NCBI RefSeq assembly: GCF_017313265.1
Contig: NZ_JAFLQZ010000004.1
Span: forward strand, 310,001-374,000
DNA: 64,000 nt
From: Hymenobacter telluris
GTDB lineage: Bacteria > Bacteroidota > Bacteroidia > Cytophagales > Hymenobacteraceae
Direction of reading: 5' to 3'
Positions 61,853-64,000 of the stretch are shown here, piece after piece (positions within the stretch are counted from its first letter, which is position 1; each line of letters opens with the position of its first letter). Under the pieces are notes generated by a model. The model was not told the origin of the DNA and searched no databases. It saw nothing but the letters and a program-made list of their open reading frames with translations. Position numbers and translations under genes: made by a program.

Positions 61853-64000
61853 ATGCCCCGACCTTCTCTACTCCTGCTTCTTTCGCTACCCATAAGCAGC
61901 TTTCTACAGGCTGCACCAGTACCCGTACTAGCTGGTTCATCCTTCGTGCTTGCTACCTCTGGCACCGATGATGTGGCGAAGCGCGGTTGGCTAACGGGCC
62001 AGGTGAAAGATGCCGCCGGCAAGCCAGTGGAAGGAGTTTCAGTAGCCTTGAAGGGCACCTCATACGGCGCCACCACCAACGCGGAGGGCACTTTCCGCCT
62101 AACGGCGCAGTCGGGTTCTTACGAGCTGGTAGTGAGCAGCATCGGGTACGTAACGCAGGAACTGCCGGTAACGGTAGTGGGCGGCGAAACCACCACGGTA
62201 CCCACTTTCGCGCTGGCCGTAAGCAACCAGAACCTGTCGGAAGTAACCGTAACCGGCGCTAAGTCGTTGAACCAGCGTGCGGTGAGCGTGGGCAAGCTGC
62301 CCGTTGCCACGCTTGATTTGCCGCAGAGTGCCGTAACCGTGGAGCGGGAGGTGCTGGAGCAGCAGCAGGTGCTACGCCTCTCCGACGCGCTGGTAAACGT
62401 GAGTGGCCTGTACGTAACCAGCACCACCGGCGGCACGCAGGAAGAGCTGGGCAGCCGCGGTTTTGCGTACGGCTCAAACAACACCTTCAAGAACGGGGTC
62501 CGGTTCAACAACGGTGTAATGCCCGAAGCCAGCTCCCTGGAGCGCATGGAAGTGCTGAAAGGCAGCGCGGCCATCCTGTACGGCAACGTAGCGGCCGGTG
62601 GCGTATTGAACCTCGTTACCAAGAAGCCCCAGTTTGAGCAGGGCGGCTCGGTGGGGCTGCGCGTGGGCAGCTTCGGTTTCTGGAAGCCGACTGTGGACGT
62701 GTACGGCGCCGTTGGCAACAGCGAGAAAGTGGCTTTCCGTTTGAACGGCACCTACGAAAACGCCAACAGCTTCCGCGACGAAGTGAAATCCAACCGGGTG
62801 TATGTGAACCCGTCGTTGCTGTTTGAGCTGACGCCGAAAACCACCCTGATTCTGGAAGGCGACTACCTGCGCGACAACCGCACCCCCGACTTCGGGGTGG
62901 GTGCCATCGACTACAACATTCTGGAGTCCAGAACCCGGTTCCTGAACGTGCCCGGCGCCAACAACGCCACCCAGCAAACCAGTGCCACCGCCACCCTCAG
63001 CAGCCGCCTTTCCGACAAGTGGCAAATACGGGCCGTGGGCGCCTTCCAGCGCTACGACAACGAGCAGCGCACCGGCAACCGCCCTTCAACCATTCGCAAC
63101 GGAGTGCTGTTGGGTACTCCTGCCGTACCCGCCACGCCTACCAGGCCTGCCATACCTGCCACTCCCAACCGTTACAAGGAAAGCCTGTACGGAAACTTTG
63201 GCCGTACGCTCAGCCGCACCGAAACGGCCGAGAACTATTACCTCGCCCAGCTCGACCTGACGGGGCAGTTTCGCACGGGCTTCCTCGGCCACACCGTATT
63301 AATTGGGGCTGACGCCGACCAATACAACACCCAGTTGCTGTCGTATGCGGCACAAGCATATGACTCTATCAACGTATTCGACCGGAGCCGGGTATTGAAT
63401 CAGCCGGCCAACCGAGTAAGCGGCTTCGATGCTCTCTACCGCGCCACTCGTACGCTTAGCAACACCCGCCGGGCTGGCTTCTACGTGCAGGATTTGATGA
63501 GCATCAGTGAAAAAGTGAAGTTGCTGGCTGGCGTCCGGTGGAGCTACCAGGAAACGCCGAGCGACGTGTACACCTTTGCTCCTCCTACCGCCGCCGACCA
63601 AACCTTGCGCGTAACTGCTCAGAACCGGCGCTACGACAACGCCTTCTCGCCCCGCCTGGGTTTGGTGTATCAGCCTATCAAAACCACTTCGGTATTCGCC
63701 TCCTACTCCAATTCGTTCACGCCGCAGGGCAACACCGTCACCAACAACCAGGGCGGGGCTTTGCCTCCTTCCATCATCGACCAGTTCGAAGTCGGTATCA
63801 AAAACGACTTGTTTAAAGGTGCTTTGTCGGCCAACGTAACCGCCTACCGCATCGTGAACAGCAATCAAGCCCAGGTTATTCAGCCGAATTTCAACAACGA
63901 CCCTACTCAACCCAACCCCAATTATAACGTCAACTTCCCGAACGCCCAGGAGCTGGCTGGTGAGGTAACCAGCAAAGGCGTGGAAGTGGATGTGCAAAGC
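61853..64000 (+). CDS. TonB-dependent siderophore receptor, 3' end cut by window
   Basis: 716 codons read from the ATG at 61853 to the window edge without a stop; the C-terminal barrel end is missing. Signal peptide (PRPSLLLLLSLPISSFLQAA), then a carboxypeptidase-like regulatory domain (~45-125; GQVKDAAGKPVEGVSVALKG), the TonB plug (DLPQSAVTVEREVLEQQ, SRGFAYGS, ERMEVLKGSAAILYG, GGVLNLVTKKP) and barrel strands. Plug motifs place it with siderophore (FhuE/FpvA-like) receptors. It imports a metal chelate across the outer membrane using TonB. An AT-rich 180-bp region with an AGATT...AATCT near-palindrome (61755-61774) precedes it. Confidence 0.93.
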   Translation, partial: MPRPSLLLLLSLPISSFLQAAPVPVLAGSSFVLATSGTDDVAKRGWLTGQVKDAAGKPVEGVSVALKGTSYGATTNAEGTFRLTAQSGSYELVVSSIGYVTQELPVTVVGGETTTVPTFALAVSNQNLSEVTVTGAKSLNQRAVSVGKLPVATLDLPQSAVTVEREVLEQQQVLRLSDALVNVSGLYVTSTTGGTQEELGSRGFAYGSNNTFKNGVRFNNGVMPEASSLERMEVLKGSAAILYGNVAAGGVLNLVTKKPQFEQGGSVGLRVGSFGFWKPTVDVYGAVGNSEKVAFRLNGTYENANSFRDEVKSNRVYVNPSLLFELTPKTTLILEGDYLRDNRTPDFGVGAIDYNILESRTRFLNVPGANNATQQTSATATLSSRLSDKWQIRAVGAFQRYDNEQRTGNRPSTIRNGVLLGTPAVPATPTRPAIPATPNRYKESLYGNFGRTLSRTETAENYYLAQLDLTGQFRTGFLGHTVLIGADADQYNTQLLSYAAQAYDSINVFDRSRVLNQPANRVSGFDALYRATRTLSNTRRAGFYVQDLMSISEKVKLLAGVRWSYQETPSDVYTFAPPTAADQTLRVTAQNRRYDNAFSPRLGLVYQPIKTTSVFASYSNSFTPQGNTVTNNQGGALPPSIIDQFEVGIKNDLFKGALSANVTAYRIVNSNQAQVIQPNFNNDPTQPNPNYNVNFPNAQELAGEVTSKGVEVDVQS

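Overview
The window reads as chromosomal DNA from a GC-rich member of the Bacteroidota, most likely Hymenobacter or a close relative in the Cytophagales. Three things point there. Several secreted proteins end in type IX secretion (T9SS) sorting domains, of both type A and the CHU_C type B form. Some family and domain pairings are typical of the group: an orphan CheB/CheR-PAS fusion, DUF4394, and a TonB receptor with a carboxypeptidase-like N-terminal domain. Intergenic DNA is clearly AT-richer than the genes. I saw no rRNA, tRNA, CRISPR array, insertion sequence or prophage.

Layout. 0-4.7 kb: a small minus-strand operon (cupin, monooxygenase-like protein, sugar O-acetyltransferase cut by the window edge), a large secreted protein of unknown function and a Thr-rich repeat lipoprotein. 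4.9-13.4 kb: a HEAT/cNMP-binding membrane protein, a YitT-family protein, an MscS-type channel, small hypotheticals and a gliding-motility-type secreted protein. 13.5-20 kb: a sensory block with a PAS histidine kinase, a CheB/CheR-PAS fusion and a stand-alone CheB. 20-27 kb: a degraded KGG-motif gene, then a complete tripartite RND efflux operon. 27-34 kb: bestrophin-like channel, secreted glucuronoyl-esterase-like enzyme with a putative LacI-type operator upstream, GAF protein, MFS exporter. 34-39 kb: an ABC-transporter-dependent polysaccharide export locus (Wzm, Wzt with a C-terminal glycan-binding domain, two GT2 enzymes). 39-46 kb: a divergent HxlR/NAD(P)H-binding oxidoreductase pair, an MsbA-like ABC exporter, an M48-like peptidase and a DUF4394 lipoprotein. 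46-51 kb: formamidopyrimidine-DNA glycosylase, then a six-gene minus-strand cluster of Lgt-like protein, pentapeptide protein, COG1964-type radical SAM enzyme and three small membrane proteins. 51-64 kb: SDR, TauE/SafE permease, CitE-like/SGNH-like pair, DHA2 MFS pump, M36 metallopeptidase, LLM flavin oxidoreductase and a TonB-dependent receptor that runs off the end.

The most promising uncharacterised system is the cluster at 47217-50775. A radical SAM enzyme resembling the tetraether / membrane-spanning-lipid synthase group sits with an Lgt-like membrane protein that appears to lack the usual catalytic His, and its stop codon overlaps the start of a small membrane protein. This suggests a lipid or membrane modification pathway. 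The assignment comes from motif recognition, not a database search.

The window also holds several families of long hairpin-forming repeats between genes (near 25.5, 41.0, 43.1, 50.9, 52.9 and 60.4 kb). Some sit where terminators would be expected, and one lies inside the RND operon.
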